The notes beneath the pieces were generated by a model that searched no databases, was not told where the DNA came from, and was given only the letters and a program-made list of their open reading frames with translations. Position numbers and translations under genes: made by a program. A DNA stretch of 64,000 nt from an uncultured Lachnoclostridium sp. GTDB lineage: Bacteria; Bacillota; Clostridia; Lachnospirales; Lachnospiraceae. Shown in pieces: positions 44,806-52,660 of this stretch; the first letter of the stretch is position 1; each line of letters starts with the position of its first letter. The stretch lies in assembly GCA_946499505.1 (NCBI GenBank), contig CAMMSL010000005.1:60743-124742 (forward strand), in the 5' to 3' direction.

Positions 44806-46140
44806 GTGAGAGAAGAAATAAAAAGAAAAATGAAAGACACTGCGGAGTACATTTTTTATAATCCGGAATTGTCTTTACAAGAATATAAATCTTCCCGCAG
44901 GCTGGCGGAATTTCTGGAAAGTGAAGGATTTAAGATCAGATGGGGCATCGCAGGTTTTGAGACTGCATTTGTTGCGGAATGGAGCAGCAGGCGGCGCGGA
45001 AACGAACCGGGAGAAAATGCGCAGGCAGAGAACGGACCGGTTGAATCAACCGAACCAGTCGAACCGGTCATTGGTTTTCTGGCGGAGTATGACGCCCTGC
45101 CGGGACTGGGGCAGGAGTGTGTGTCCCGGCAGCAGCAGGACGGAGGCCCGGGGCATGGGTGCGGACACAATCTGCTGGGAACCGCCTGTGCAGGAGCGGC
45201 CTGCGCTCTGAAGGACCGGATGCAGGATGAGAATCTTCAGGGAACAATCCGTGTGTACGGCTGTCCGGCGGAGGAGATCGTGGTCGGAAAGATCCGGATG
45301 AACGAACAGGGAGTGTTTGACGATCTGTCTGTGGCTGTTACATGGCATCCTTTTGACCGGAACCGCGTCAGCTATGATATCTGGCAGGCACAGGATATTA
45401 AGAACTACAAGTTTTACGGGACGGCAGCACATGCGTCAAAACATCCCGAAATGGGCAGAAGCGCACTGGATGCGGCGGAACTGATGAATGTGGGCGTTAA
45501 TTATCTGAGAGAACATGTGACGGACGATGTGCGGATGCATTATACTTATACAAATACGGATGGTCCGGCAAATATCGTGCCGGCCTATGCGTCCACCAAT
45601 TATTTTATCCGTTCCAATAAGTGGGAGAGGACAGCTGACGCTTCGGAGCGGGTAGACAACTGTGCCAGAGGGGCGGCGCTCATGACAGGGACAAAGGTCG
45701 AGATCGAACGGGTGACCTGCAATAAGGAAATGAAAGTGAACCGGACTCTGGCGGAGATCTTTTACGAAGAGATGACAAAGATCCCGGCGCCGTCCTATAC
45801 AAAAGAAGAGTTGAAGTTTGCGGAAGAAATATCAGAAGCGGCAGGATTTGATAACAAAGGGGAGTACTTTACAGGATTAGAGCCTCTTGAGGACAAACCG
45901 GTGCCGCTTTCCATCGGGACAGATGTGTCGGATGTGAGCCACACAGTTCCTGCGATTATGCTGAGTGCGGCTGCTATGTGCAAGGGAACCCTGCTGCACC
46001 ACTGGGCGGCGACGGCGCAGGCAGGCATGAGCATCGGACAGAAAGGAATGTTCTATGCGGCTGAGTGTATGGCTGCAGGAGCATACCGGCTGGTGAAGGA
46101 ACCGGGACTGATCCGGAAGGCATGGCAGGAGATGGATTGA
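44806..46140 (+). CDS. M20-family amidohydrolase (AbgB-like)
   Basis: 444 residues of the M20 peptidase family, close in layout to p-aminobenzoyl-glutamate hydrolase subunit B. Metal-site motifs GHGCGHNLLG and GCPAEEIVVGKIRM, dimerisation-domain FYGTAAHASKHPEMGRSALD, and a late His in LLHHWAATAQAGMSIG. An inserted acidic Glu/Pro-rich stretch (about residues 62-87, AENGPVESTEPVEPV) breaks the N-terminal domain. I start at GTG 44806 since AAAAGGGA (44788-44795) is too close to GTG 44797. Substrate unknown. Confidence 0.88.
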   Translation: MREEIKRKMKDTAEYIFYNPELSLQEYKSSRRLAEFLESEGFKIRWGIAGFETAFVAEWSSRRRGNEPGENAQAENGPVESTEPVEPVIGFLAEYDALPGLGQECVSRQQQDGGPGHGCGHNLLGTACAGAACALKDRMQDENLQGTIRVYGCPAEEIVVGKIRMNEQGVFDDLSVAVTWHPFDRNRVSYDIWQAQDIKNYKFYGTAAHASKHPEMGRSALDAAELMNVGVNYLREHVTDDVRMHYTYTNTDGPANIVPAYASTNYFIRSNKWERTADASERVDNCARGAALMTGTKVEIERVTCNKEMKVNRTLAEIFYEEMTKIPAPSYTKEELKFAEEISEAAGFDNKGEYFTGLEPLEDKPVPLSIGTDVSDVSHTVPAIMLSAAAMCKGTLLHHWAATAQAGMSIGQKGMFYAAECMAAGAYRLVKEPGLIRKAWQEMD

Positions 46141-46172
46141 CGGTTATAAAATGTGGAAAGTGATGATACAAG

Positions 46173-47558
46173 ATGAAAGAAAACGATAAGATAGAGCTCT
46201 TTGAAAAAGCGCCGATCTCCGGGGCAGTAGCCAAACTGGCTGTTCCGATGATCTTCAGCTCTCTTGTTATGGTGCTCTACAATATGGCGGACACTTATTT
46301 TGTGGGGATGATGAATGATCCGGTGGAGAATGCCGCGGTATCTCTGGCTGCACCGGTACTGCTGGCATTTAATGCGGTGAACAATCTGTTCGGCGTGGGA
46401 ACATCCAGTATGATGAGCAGGGCGCTTGGAAGAAAAGATTATGAAACGGTATCGGAAAGTTCGGCTTTCGGCTTTTACTGTTCCCTTATATGCGGTGTGA
46501 TTTTCGGACTACTCTGCGGTCTTCTTCACACTCCCCTTCTGACGCTTATCGGGGCGGATACGACTACCCGGGCGGCAACGCAGGGATATATGTTCTGGAC
46601 TGTATATCTGGGGGCGGCGCCGGCCATCCTCAATGTAGTTATGGCATATCTGGTGCGGTCAGAGGGAGCGGCTCTACACGCCAGCATCGGAACGATGAGC
46701 GGATGTCTGCTCAATATTGTTCTGGATCCTGTATTTATACTTCCGTGGGGACTGAACATGGGAGCTGCAGGAGCAGGACTGGCAACATTCCTGTCTAACT
46801 GTGCAGCATGTCTGTATTTCTTTGTCCTTCTTTATATAAAGAGGGGAAATACATTTGTCTGCATTGATCCGAGAAAGTTCCGACTTAAAAAGAGGATCAT
46901 CATAGAAGTGTGCGGCGTCGGTATTCCGGCTTCAATCCAGAATCTTCTGAATGTGACGGGAATGACAATTCTGAACAATTTCACTTCTGTATACGGGGCT
47001 GACGCCGTGGCGGCTATGGGGATCACGTACAAGATCTATATGGTGCCCATGCAGGTGGCGCTTGGATTTTCACAGGGAATCATGCCGCTTGTCAGCTATA
47101 CATTTGCCGCAGGGAATATAAAAAGGATGAAAGGTACGATCCTGTTTGCGCTTAAGCTGATCGTACCGGCTCTGGCGGTGGTGACGATCGGATATTATGC
47201 GGGGGCGGATGTACTGATCAGCCTGTTTATGAAGAATGAGACCATCATTGCCTATGGTTCGTCATTCCTGAGGGGCTTCTGTCTGGGAATTGTATTTCTC
47301 AGTATTGACTTTCTGGCAGTCGGTGTATTTCAGGCGCTGGGACTCGGAAGATACGCGCTCGTATTTGCCATTATGAGAAAGGTTGTACTGGAGATTCCTG
47401 CCCTGATCATACTGAACCGGCTGTTCCCGCTGTATGGTCTTGCCTATGCACAGTTTGCAGCAGAGCTGATCTTAAGCATCTGCGCTGTAGTGATGCTGGG
47501 ACACATATTCAGAAAGTATGGGAAGCAACGGCCTGCTGCAATACGGCAGACGGATTGA
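46173..47558 (+). CDS. MATE-family efflux transporter
   Basis: 461 residues, twelve membrane helices. N-terminal AVAKLAVPMIFSSLVMVLYN and NMADTYFVGMMND are typical of clostridial MATE pumps. Distinct from the other MATE protein in the window, so not a recent duplicate. Begins 32 bases after the amidohydrolase and may be cotranscribed. Substrate unknown. Confidence 0.93.
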   Translation: MKENDKIELFEKAPISGAVAKLAVPMIFSSLVMVLYNMADTYFVGMMNDPVENAAVSLAAPVLLAFNAVNNLFGVGTSSMMSRALGRKDYETVSESSAFGFYCSLICGVIFGLLCGLLHTPLLTLIGADTTTRAATQGYMFWTVYLGAAPAILNVVMAYLVRSEGAALHASIGTMSGCLLNIVLDPVFILPWGLNMGAAGAGLATFLSNCAACLYFFVLLYIKRGNTFVCIDPRKFRLKKRIIIEVCGVGIPASIQNLLNVTGMTILNNFTSVYGADAVAAMGITYKIYMVPMQVALGFSQGIMPLVSYTFAAGNIKRMKGTILFALKLIVPALAVVTIGYYAGADVLISLFMKNETIIAYGSSFLRGFCLGIVFLSIDFLAVGVFQALGLGRYALVFAIMRKVVLEIPALIILNRLFPLYGLAYAQFAAELILSICAVVMLGHIFRKYGKQRPAAIRQTD

Positions 47559-47603
47559 GATAAAAAAGCAGCACAGCGCTGCAAAATAAGGAGAATAAAT
47601 AAT

Positions 47604-48194
47604 ATGAAGAAACGTATCATTCTCGGCTCGGCTTCTCCGCGCAGGAGAGAGCTCCTCGCACAGATCGGTGTGGAATTTGAGGTCAGAGTCAGCAATAAGG
47701 AAGAGGTATATAAGAGCAGTATCCCGGAAGAAATCGTAAAAGAGCTCTCTCTCATGAAAGCGGAGAATGCCGCTTCAGTACTTGACGGAGATATTGAAGA
47801 TACGGTGATCATCGGCGCAGATACTATAGTCGTGTTGGACGATGAAATACTGGGAAAACCGTCGGACGAAGAAGATGCAGTCCGTATGCTTACACGTCTG
47901 CAGGGGCGGGAACACCAGGTATATACCGGCGTTGCTGTTCTGGATTTTGGACCGGACGGAGAGAAGACAGTGATCAATTATCCGGTGGGAACGAAAGTGT
48001 ATGTCAATGCCATGACGGAAGATGAGATACGCGCCTATGCGGCGACAAAAGATCCGCTGGACAAGGCGGGCGCTTACGGCATACAGGGAAGGTTTGCCGC
48101 GTATATCGACCGGATCGAAGGAGACTATTATAATGTAGTGGGGCTTCCGGTGTCGCGGGTATACCAGACGCTCAAAGAGATTGGTATACAATAA
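47604..48194 (+). CDS. maf: Maf-like nucleotide pyrophosphatase
   Basis: 196 residues. Maf proteins hydrolyse dTTP, UTP or modified nucleotides to monophosphates. N terminus IILGSASPRRRELLAQIG (phosphate loop), VIIGADTIVVLDDEILGKP (catalytic Asp), KAGAYGIQGRFAAYIDRIEG and YYNVVGLPVSRVYQTL. ATG 47604 follows AAGGAG. Confidence 0.95.
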   Translation: MKKRIILGSASPRRRELLAQIGVEFEVRVSNKEEVYKSSIPEEIVKELSLMKAENAASVLDGDIEDTVIIGADTIVVLDDEILGKPSDEEDAVRMLTRLQGREHQVYTGVAVLDFGPDGEKTVINYPVGTKVYVNAMTEDEIRAYAATKDPLDKAGAYGIQGRFAAYIDRIEGDYYNVVGLPVSRVYQTLKEIGIQ

Positions 48195-48237
48195 CAGATA
48201 AGCGGATGAATAGAAAATATTTAAGGAAAAGAATAGA

Positions 48238-48267
48238 GGCGCAGTCCATATGCGGGCTGCGCCTTTA
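48238..48267 (+). terminator. Terminator after maf
   Basis: GGCGCAG (48238-48244) pairs with CTGCGCC (48257-48263), followed by TTTAT. Convergent genes lie on both sides. Confidence 0.55.
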
Positions 48268-48281
48268 TCCGTTCTGGAAAA

Positions 48282-49196
48282 TCAGACGCCGTATTTCCTA
48301 TACATTTCTTCCCGGTATTCCGGGTCAGATGCAATCTTAATGATCAGGTCGTCTTTCTTTTCTTTACTGAGGATGAGGATCAGCCTGCTGTAGCGTTCAG
48401 AAGCTTGTTTCTCACCGATTTCCTGACCGATTCGCTCGCCTTCTTTTATTGCGTCATCCCATATCATCTGTCCGAGTTTTGTCATTGCAATCGCCTCCTT
48501 TACAACTGTCAAATCATCGTTATTTAAAAATTTTACTGCGAAAGCATACAGAATGGCTTCCATTTTTTGCACTTCGCTTCTGCTGAATGAGTTTTCCGCT
48601 TTCTTCAATATATGGATACCGTCCATAATACGGTTTTTCTGTTCAGGTTTCTCTGCCATGAGTGGTGAGAGCAGCAGAGGTATAATGTCTTCCCGTTGCA
48701 GCCCGGCTGAGGTTTTTTGTTCGAGCTGCGAGAGGATATTATCTGGATTATTATCCTTCAGGCGGATAACTCTTACCCGGTATGTATTGATACCTTCGGA
48801 TATGCTGCAGCGGATTTTCCTGACTTTGGAGGAGCATATAACGTAAGTAATTACAGGGGCATTTATCCGTCTTGCTGTAGATGCCTCGTATTCACGAAAA
48901 CGTTTCAGATCATCGACGGTAAGAGGATCACTTTCGAATTCAAAGTGATACCAGTTTCCGTTCTCCATTTCGTAGAGAAAATCCTCATACATATGCCGGG
49001 TTTCCAGTTCCACGATCTCGGTCGGCGCCGATCGGACTGTTTTTTCCTTTATCCCGAGCCAGTGGATCAGCTCATCGCCGAAATAGTCTATAGCGGACTT
49101 AAGTGCTAAATCTTCCAGATGGCTGAGATCGCTGTTTCTTTTGTAATTGTCCTGCAATAAAACCTCCGTTTCCAGCGGCACAGGAACTGTCTCCAT
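48282..49196 (-). CDS. Rpn/YhgA-like PD-(D/E)XK nuclease-family protein
   Basis: 304 residues. The N-terminal part has the nuclease-like pattern seen in Rpn/putative-transposase proteins (LKSAIDYFGDELIHWLG, then the acidic WYHFEFESDPL after MYEDFLYEME). The C terminus has a Gly/Glu/Lys helix (EGERIGQEIGEKQASERYSR), a common tail in these Clostridia proteins. No terminal inverted repeats or target duplications flank it, so it is not an insertion sequence. The ATG at 49196 has no strong ribosome site. Confidence 0.75.
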   Translation of the reverse strand: METVPVPLETEVLLQDNYKRNSDLSHLEDLALKSAIDYFGDELIHWLGIKEKTVRSAPTEIVELETRHMYEDFLYEMENGNWYHFEFESDPLTVDDLKRFREYEASTARRINAPVITYVICSSKVRKIRCSISEGINTYRVRVIRLKDNNPDNILSQLEQKTSAGLQREDIIPLLLSPLMAEKPEQKNRIMDGIHILKKAENSFSRSEVQKMEAILYAFAVKFLNNDDLTVVKEAIAMTKLGQMIWDDAIKEGERIGQEIGEKQASERYSRLILILSKEKKDDLIIKIASDPEYREEMYRKYGV

Positions 49197-49537
49197 ATCA
49201 TTATAATATCATAACAGACAGCAGATTGCTTAGTTTTTGTAAAAAATGACTGATTAATTGGTTGCGGTGGATATCTGTCCGAAACGGACACAGATATTCG
49301 GATTGGTATTGGATGAAAGACATCCGGAGAAGTGAAATGAATAAGAATCACTTCGAACATATAATATGGGCGGCAGTATCTGTGCGAAACTGCGGTCTGT
49401 GACAAATACAGTACCACAACCAAAGAAGAACTGCAATGTGGAAATGCAGGTGATTTCATTTTCGGCATTTTGACAAAGAGAAAACAATTCGTTAGAATGA
49501 TGGCTGTATAGAGAAAGCAGTATGGAAAGCGTGTTGT
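49197..49537. other. Gene-free intergenic stretch with one hairpin
   Basis: 341 bases upstream of the Rpn-like gene and downstream of the YgjP-type gene. No reading frame here has a ribosome site or recognisable protein. Around 49271-49301 an imperfect hairpin is visible (ATATCTGTCCG, AAA, CGGACACAGATAT, with a two-base bulge). Nothing else is identified. Confidence 0.5.
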
Positions 49538-50110
49538 TCACACCATCTCCCACAGCATCTGCCCTTTATCCCGCAGCCATTTCCGCGCCGCTCGATAATC
49601 CGGCAGCACGGATTCCACGATGGCATAAAATGCCTTTGAGTGGTTCATCTCCCTGCGGTGGGCGAGCTCGTGTACGACGACATAGTCCAGCACTTCTTCC
49701 GGGGCGAGGATGAGCCGCCAGTTGAAATTTAAGTTGCCCTTACTGCTGCAGCTTCCCCAGCGGGTTTTCTGCTCGCGAATGGAGATGCGTCCGTAGGAGA
49801 CGCCCATAATGCGGGCATAATATTCGGTCTTTCTGGTGAAGATATCCCTTGCGATTTCAATGTAGCGACTGCGGTCTTTTGCAGAGAGCGGCGGATGCGT
49901 AGAAGAAGAGTTCTTTTTCTGCTCTTCAAGTTCTTTTGCGCGGGCAAGATGTTTCAGTACCCAGTCTTCATTTTTAGAGACAAAAGTATCAATATAGGAA
50001 CGGGTGCAGTGCCTGGGAGAGCGCACGAGGACACGGCCATCGCGCGTTACCTGGATCGCGATGGTCTTCCGGCTGCTGTATATGATTTCGTAATCAAATG
50101 GATGGTTCAT
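49538..50110 (-). CDS. YgjP-type metalloprotease (M48-like)
   Basis: 190 residues of the YgjP/DUF45 family. Zinc motif HELAH in VVHELAHRREMNHSKAFY, with RWGSCSSKGNLNFNWRLI just before it. I start at ATG 50110 (MNHPFDYEIIY) with GAGGTA upstream. Cellular role not established. Confidence 0.88.
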   Translation of the reverse strand: MNHPFDYEIIYSSRKTIAIQVTRDGRVLVRSPRHCTRSYIDTFVSKNEDWVLKHLARAKELEEQKKNSSSTHPPLSAKDRSRYIEIARDIFTRKTEYYARIMGVSYGRISIREQKTRWGSCSSKGNLNFNWRLILAPEEVLDYVVVHELAHRREMNHSKAFYAIVESVLPDYRAARKWLRDKGQMLWEMV

Positions 50111-50233
50111 GATAGTACCTCGGAATTCTGTTAAGTGGTAACAATTTATAGTGTAGCAGGAAACGCAGATCTCCCGCAAGTGTCAGAAAGCAGGATTTTC
50201 CGAAGACAGGATTGGGATAAAGAAGGAGTAAAA

Positions 50234-50926
50234 ATGGAACTAATACTTATTATAGAAGATGACGATATCCTGGCGCGGGGGGTGAAGTTCAATCTGGAGC
50301 TGGCGGGATTCTTTGCGGATACAGCTTCTGACTTAAAAGAGGCAAAGAGAAAACTGGACGATGTGCGGGGGACAGGCTCCGGCTGGCAGCTCTTGATCAT
50401 TGATGTGAATCTCCCTGACGGGGATGGATTTGCTTTCGCAGGCAGCTTAAGAAAAGAGCGCGACATCCCGGTGATCTTTCTGACGGCGAGAGATCTGGAT
50501 GAAGATGTGATGCGGGGCTTTGAGGCCGGAGCAGATGATTATATCACAAAGCCTTTTAATGTACAGATACTGGTTCAGCGGGTGCGCGCTGTGTTGAATC
50601 GATATCGTGCGGGAAATGAGAAGAAGGGGCGGCTCAAAACAGGAAATCTGGAGATAGACTTCAAGTCATGGCAGGTGTGGAAGCGGGGAGAAGAACTGAC
50701 ACTTACTCCCACCGAGTTTAAGCTTTTGAAGAAATTCTGTGATAATCCGGGAATAGTCCTGACACGGACGGTTCTGCTGGAGGCTTTGTGGGATAAGGAT
50801 GGAAATTATGTGGATGAGCACACCCTTACTATATTTATCAGCAGGCTGCGTTCCAAGCTTGCTGACGGGGTACACACATATATAAGGACGATTTACGGAA
50901 CCGGATATCAGTGGACAGGAGAATAA
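50234..50926 (+). CDS. OmpR-family response regulator of the two-component/ABC module
   Basis: 230 residues. Receiver domain with acidic pocket Asp9/Asp10 and phospho-acceptor Asp58 (LLIIDVNLPDGDG), Lys in ITKPFNVQIL; winged-helix DNA-binding domain with LTLTPTEFKLLKKFCDN. Start ATG 50234 has GAAGGAG at 50221; the frame open from 50135 is not used. Immediately followed by its kinase and an ABC transporter it may control. Confidence 0.95.
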   Translation: MELILIIEDDDILARGVKFNLELAGFFADTASDLKEAKRKLDDVRGTGSGWQLLIIDVNLPDGDGFAFAGSLRKERDIPVIFLTARDLDEDVMRGFEAGADDYITKPFNVQILVQRVRAVLNRYRAGNEKKGRLKTGNLEIDFKSWQVWKRGEELTLTPTEFKLLKKFCDNPGIVLTRTVLLEALWDKDGNYVDEHTLTIFISRLRSKLADGVHTYIRTIYGTGYQWTGE

Positions 50927-50928
50927 GG

Positions 50929-51894
50929 ATGGATCAGAGGGCAATACTTTTTATTACAGTGTCAGCCATTGTGTTTTTTGGGCTTTTGGGCGCGGTATCA
51001 GCGGGAATCTGGCTGCATATGCGAAGAAAGTATATTTCTTTTGCCGAAGAGACGTGCAGGAGTATCGACGCTGTCCTAAATGGCAGGTCTGCGGAAGAAC
51101 TCGACATGGACGAGGATACATTGCTGTCGAAAGTGCAGATGAAGCTGAAGAGGTTAGAGGAGATTACTGCGGCGGCAGCACGGAAAAGCGAAGCGAGGGA
51201 ACAGGAGGTGCAGGAGATCATCTCGGATCTTTCCCACCAGCTTAAGACGCCGGTCGCCAATATCATAATGTATTGCGATACTGCCATGAATCCCGTGATC
51301 ACGGAAGAAGAACGCGCAAAGTGTATGGCGGTACTGAAAAATCAGGTGGGAAAGCTTGATTTTCTGGTACAGGCAATGATACGCATGTCCAGGCTGGAGC
51401 AGAATATTATTTCCCTTCATCCGGACACAGTTCCCCTTCGAAATCTGTTAGACAGAGCTCTGCAGAGTATTCGGGGAAAAGCCGCGGAAAAAAAGATCTC
51501 GCTGGAGATACTCTGTGATGAGGACGTGATTCTTCTGTGCGACGAAAAGTGGACGGCGGAGGCTCTTTTTAATGTGTTGGACAACGCGATAAAATATTCC
51601 CCCTTCGGCAGCCGTGTTGCGGTACGTTGCGAGCGGCTGGAGATATATACAAAGATTGAGATAAAAGATGAGGGGATCGGCATCTCACCGGAACATGCAG
51701 CAGATGTGTGTAAGCGTTTCTTTCGGGAGGAAAAGGCTGCGAAGACGGAGGGGGTAGGCATCGGTCTCTATCTGACCCGGGAGATTCTGGAAAAGGAAAA
51801 CGGTTATCTGAAGATCAGCCCCAGAGAAAGGGCAGGCACTGCTGTGAGTGTTTATCTCCTGAATGCGGAAGAATTTATGAATGCTTCAAAATAG
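50929..51894 (+). CDS. Sensor histidine kinase of the two-component/ABC module
   Basis: 321 residues with one clear N-terminal membrane helix (about 5-27), no large extracellular domain, a coiled linker, the dimerisation helix with His103 in DLSHQLKTPVANI, and an ATPase domain (N box NVLDNAIKYSPFG, G box GVGIGLYLTREIL). This short-sensor layout resembles BceS-type intramembrane-sensing kinases that respond through their ABC partner. Start ATG 50929 overlaps the ribosome site in the end of the regulator gene. Confidence 0.93.
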   Translation: MDQRAILFITVSAIVFFGLLGAVSAGIWLHMRRKYISFAEETCRSIDAVLNGRSAEELDMDEDTLLSKVQMKLKRLEEITAAAARKSEAREQEVQEIISDLSHQLKTPVANIIMYCDTAMNPVITEEERAKCMAVLKNQVGKLDFLVQAMIRMSRLEQNIISLHPDTVPLRNLLDRALQSIRGKAAEKKISLEILCDEDVILLCDEKWTAEALFNVLDNAIKYSPFGSRVAVRCERLEIYTKIEIKDEGIGISPEHAADVCKRFFREEKAAKTEGVGIGLYLTREILEKENGYLKISPRERAGTAVSVYLLNAEEFMNASK

Positions 51895-51979
51895 CTTTTC
51901 CTTTCCGAGACTTTTCTGAAACATTTCCCTGTTATCCTTTAGTCATCAGCTATAGAACAGCAGGAAAGGGGAAAGAAAA

Positions 51980-52660
51980 ATGAGTATTCTGGTCACAGAG
52001 AATCTGAAAAAGTACTATGGGACAGAACCGAATATTGTGCGCGCTCTGGACGGGGTGTCGCTGTCCGTTGAGGAGGGAGAGTTTGTCGCTGTTGTAGGAA
52101 CGAGCGGAAGCGGCAAGTCTACCCTCCTTAATATGATGGGCGGACTGGATAAGCCCACGGAAGGCGAAGTGATCATAGCGGGAAAGAAACTTTCGGGGCT
52201 GAATGACGAACGTCTGACTATATTCCGGAGACGGCGGATCGGTTTTGTGTTTCAAAATTATAATTTGGTGCCAATCTTAAATGTCTACGAGAATATTATC
52301 CTGCCGGTATCTCTTGACGGAGAGCGGCCGGATGAAGAGTATATCAGGCAGATAATCCGACTTCTGGGAATTCGAGACAAACTTATGGATATGCCGAACA
52401 ATCTGTCCGGAGGCCAGCAGCAGAGGGTGGCGATTGCGAGAGCACTGGCGGCGAAACCGGCAATTCTGCTATGTGATGAACCGACCGGGAATCTGGATTC
52501 AAAGACCAGTCAGGATGTACTCGGACTGATACGGATGTCCAGCAGACAGTTCAATCAGACGGTTATTATGATCACGCATAATGAGGAGATTGCCCAGACA
52601 GCAGACCGTATCATACGTATTGAAGACGGGAAGATCACGGAAAGCAGGTGGGGCGCATGA
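51980..52660 (+). CDS. ABC transporter ATP-binding protein (MacB/LolD/BceA type)
   Basis: 226 residues. Walker A GTSGSGKST, Q loop VFQNYNLVP, signature [14 protein letters not shown], Walker B LLCDEPTGNLDSKT, H loop MITHNEEIA. It follows the kinase by 85 bases and overlaps the permease by 4 bases. Energises the FtsX-type permease. Confidence 0.96.
   Translation: MSILVTENLKKYYGTEPNIVRALDGVSLSVEEGEFVAVVGTSGSGKSTLLNMMGGLDKPTEGEVIIAGKKLSGLNDERLTIFRRRRIGFVFQNYNLVPILNVYENIILPVSLDGERPDEEYIRQIIRLLGIRDKLMDMPNNLSGGQQQRVAIARALAAKPAILLCDEPTGNLDSKTSQDVLGLIRMSSRQFNQTVIMITHNEEIAQTADRIIRIEDGKITESRWGA

Noticed and set aside
48282-49196. Insertion sequence carrying the Rpn/YhgA-like gene
   Set aside because: No terminal inverted repeats, no target-site duplication and a normal intergenic setting; kept as a chromosomal gene.
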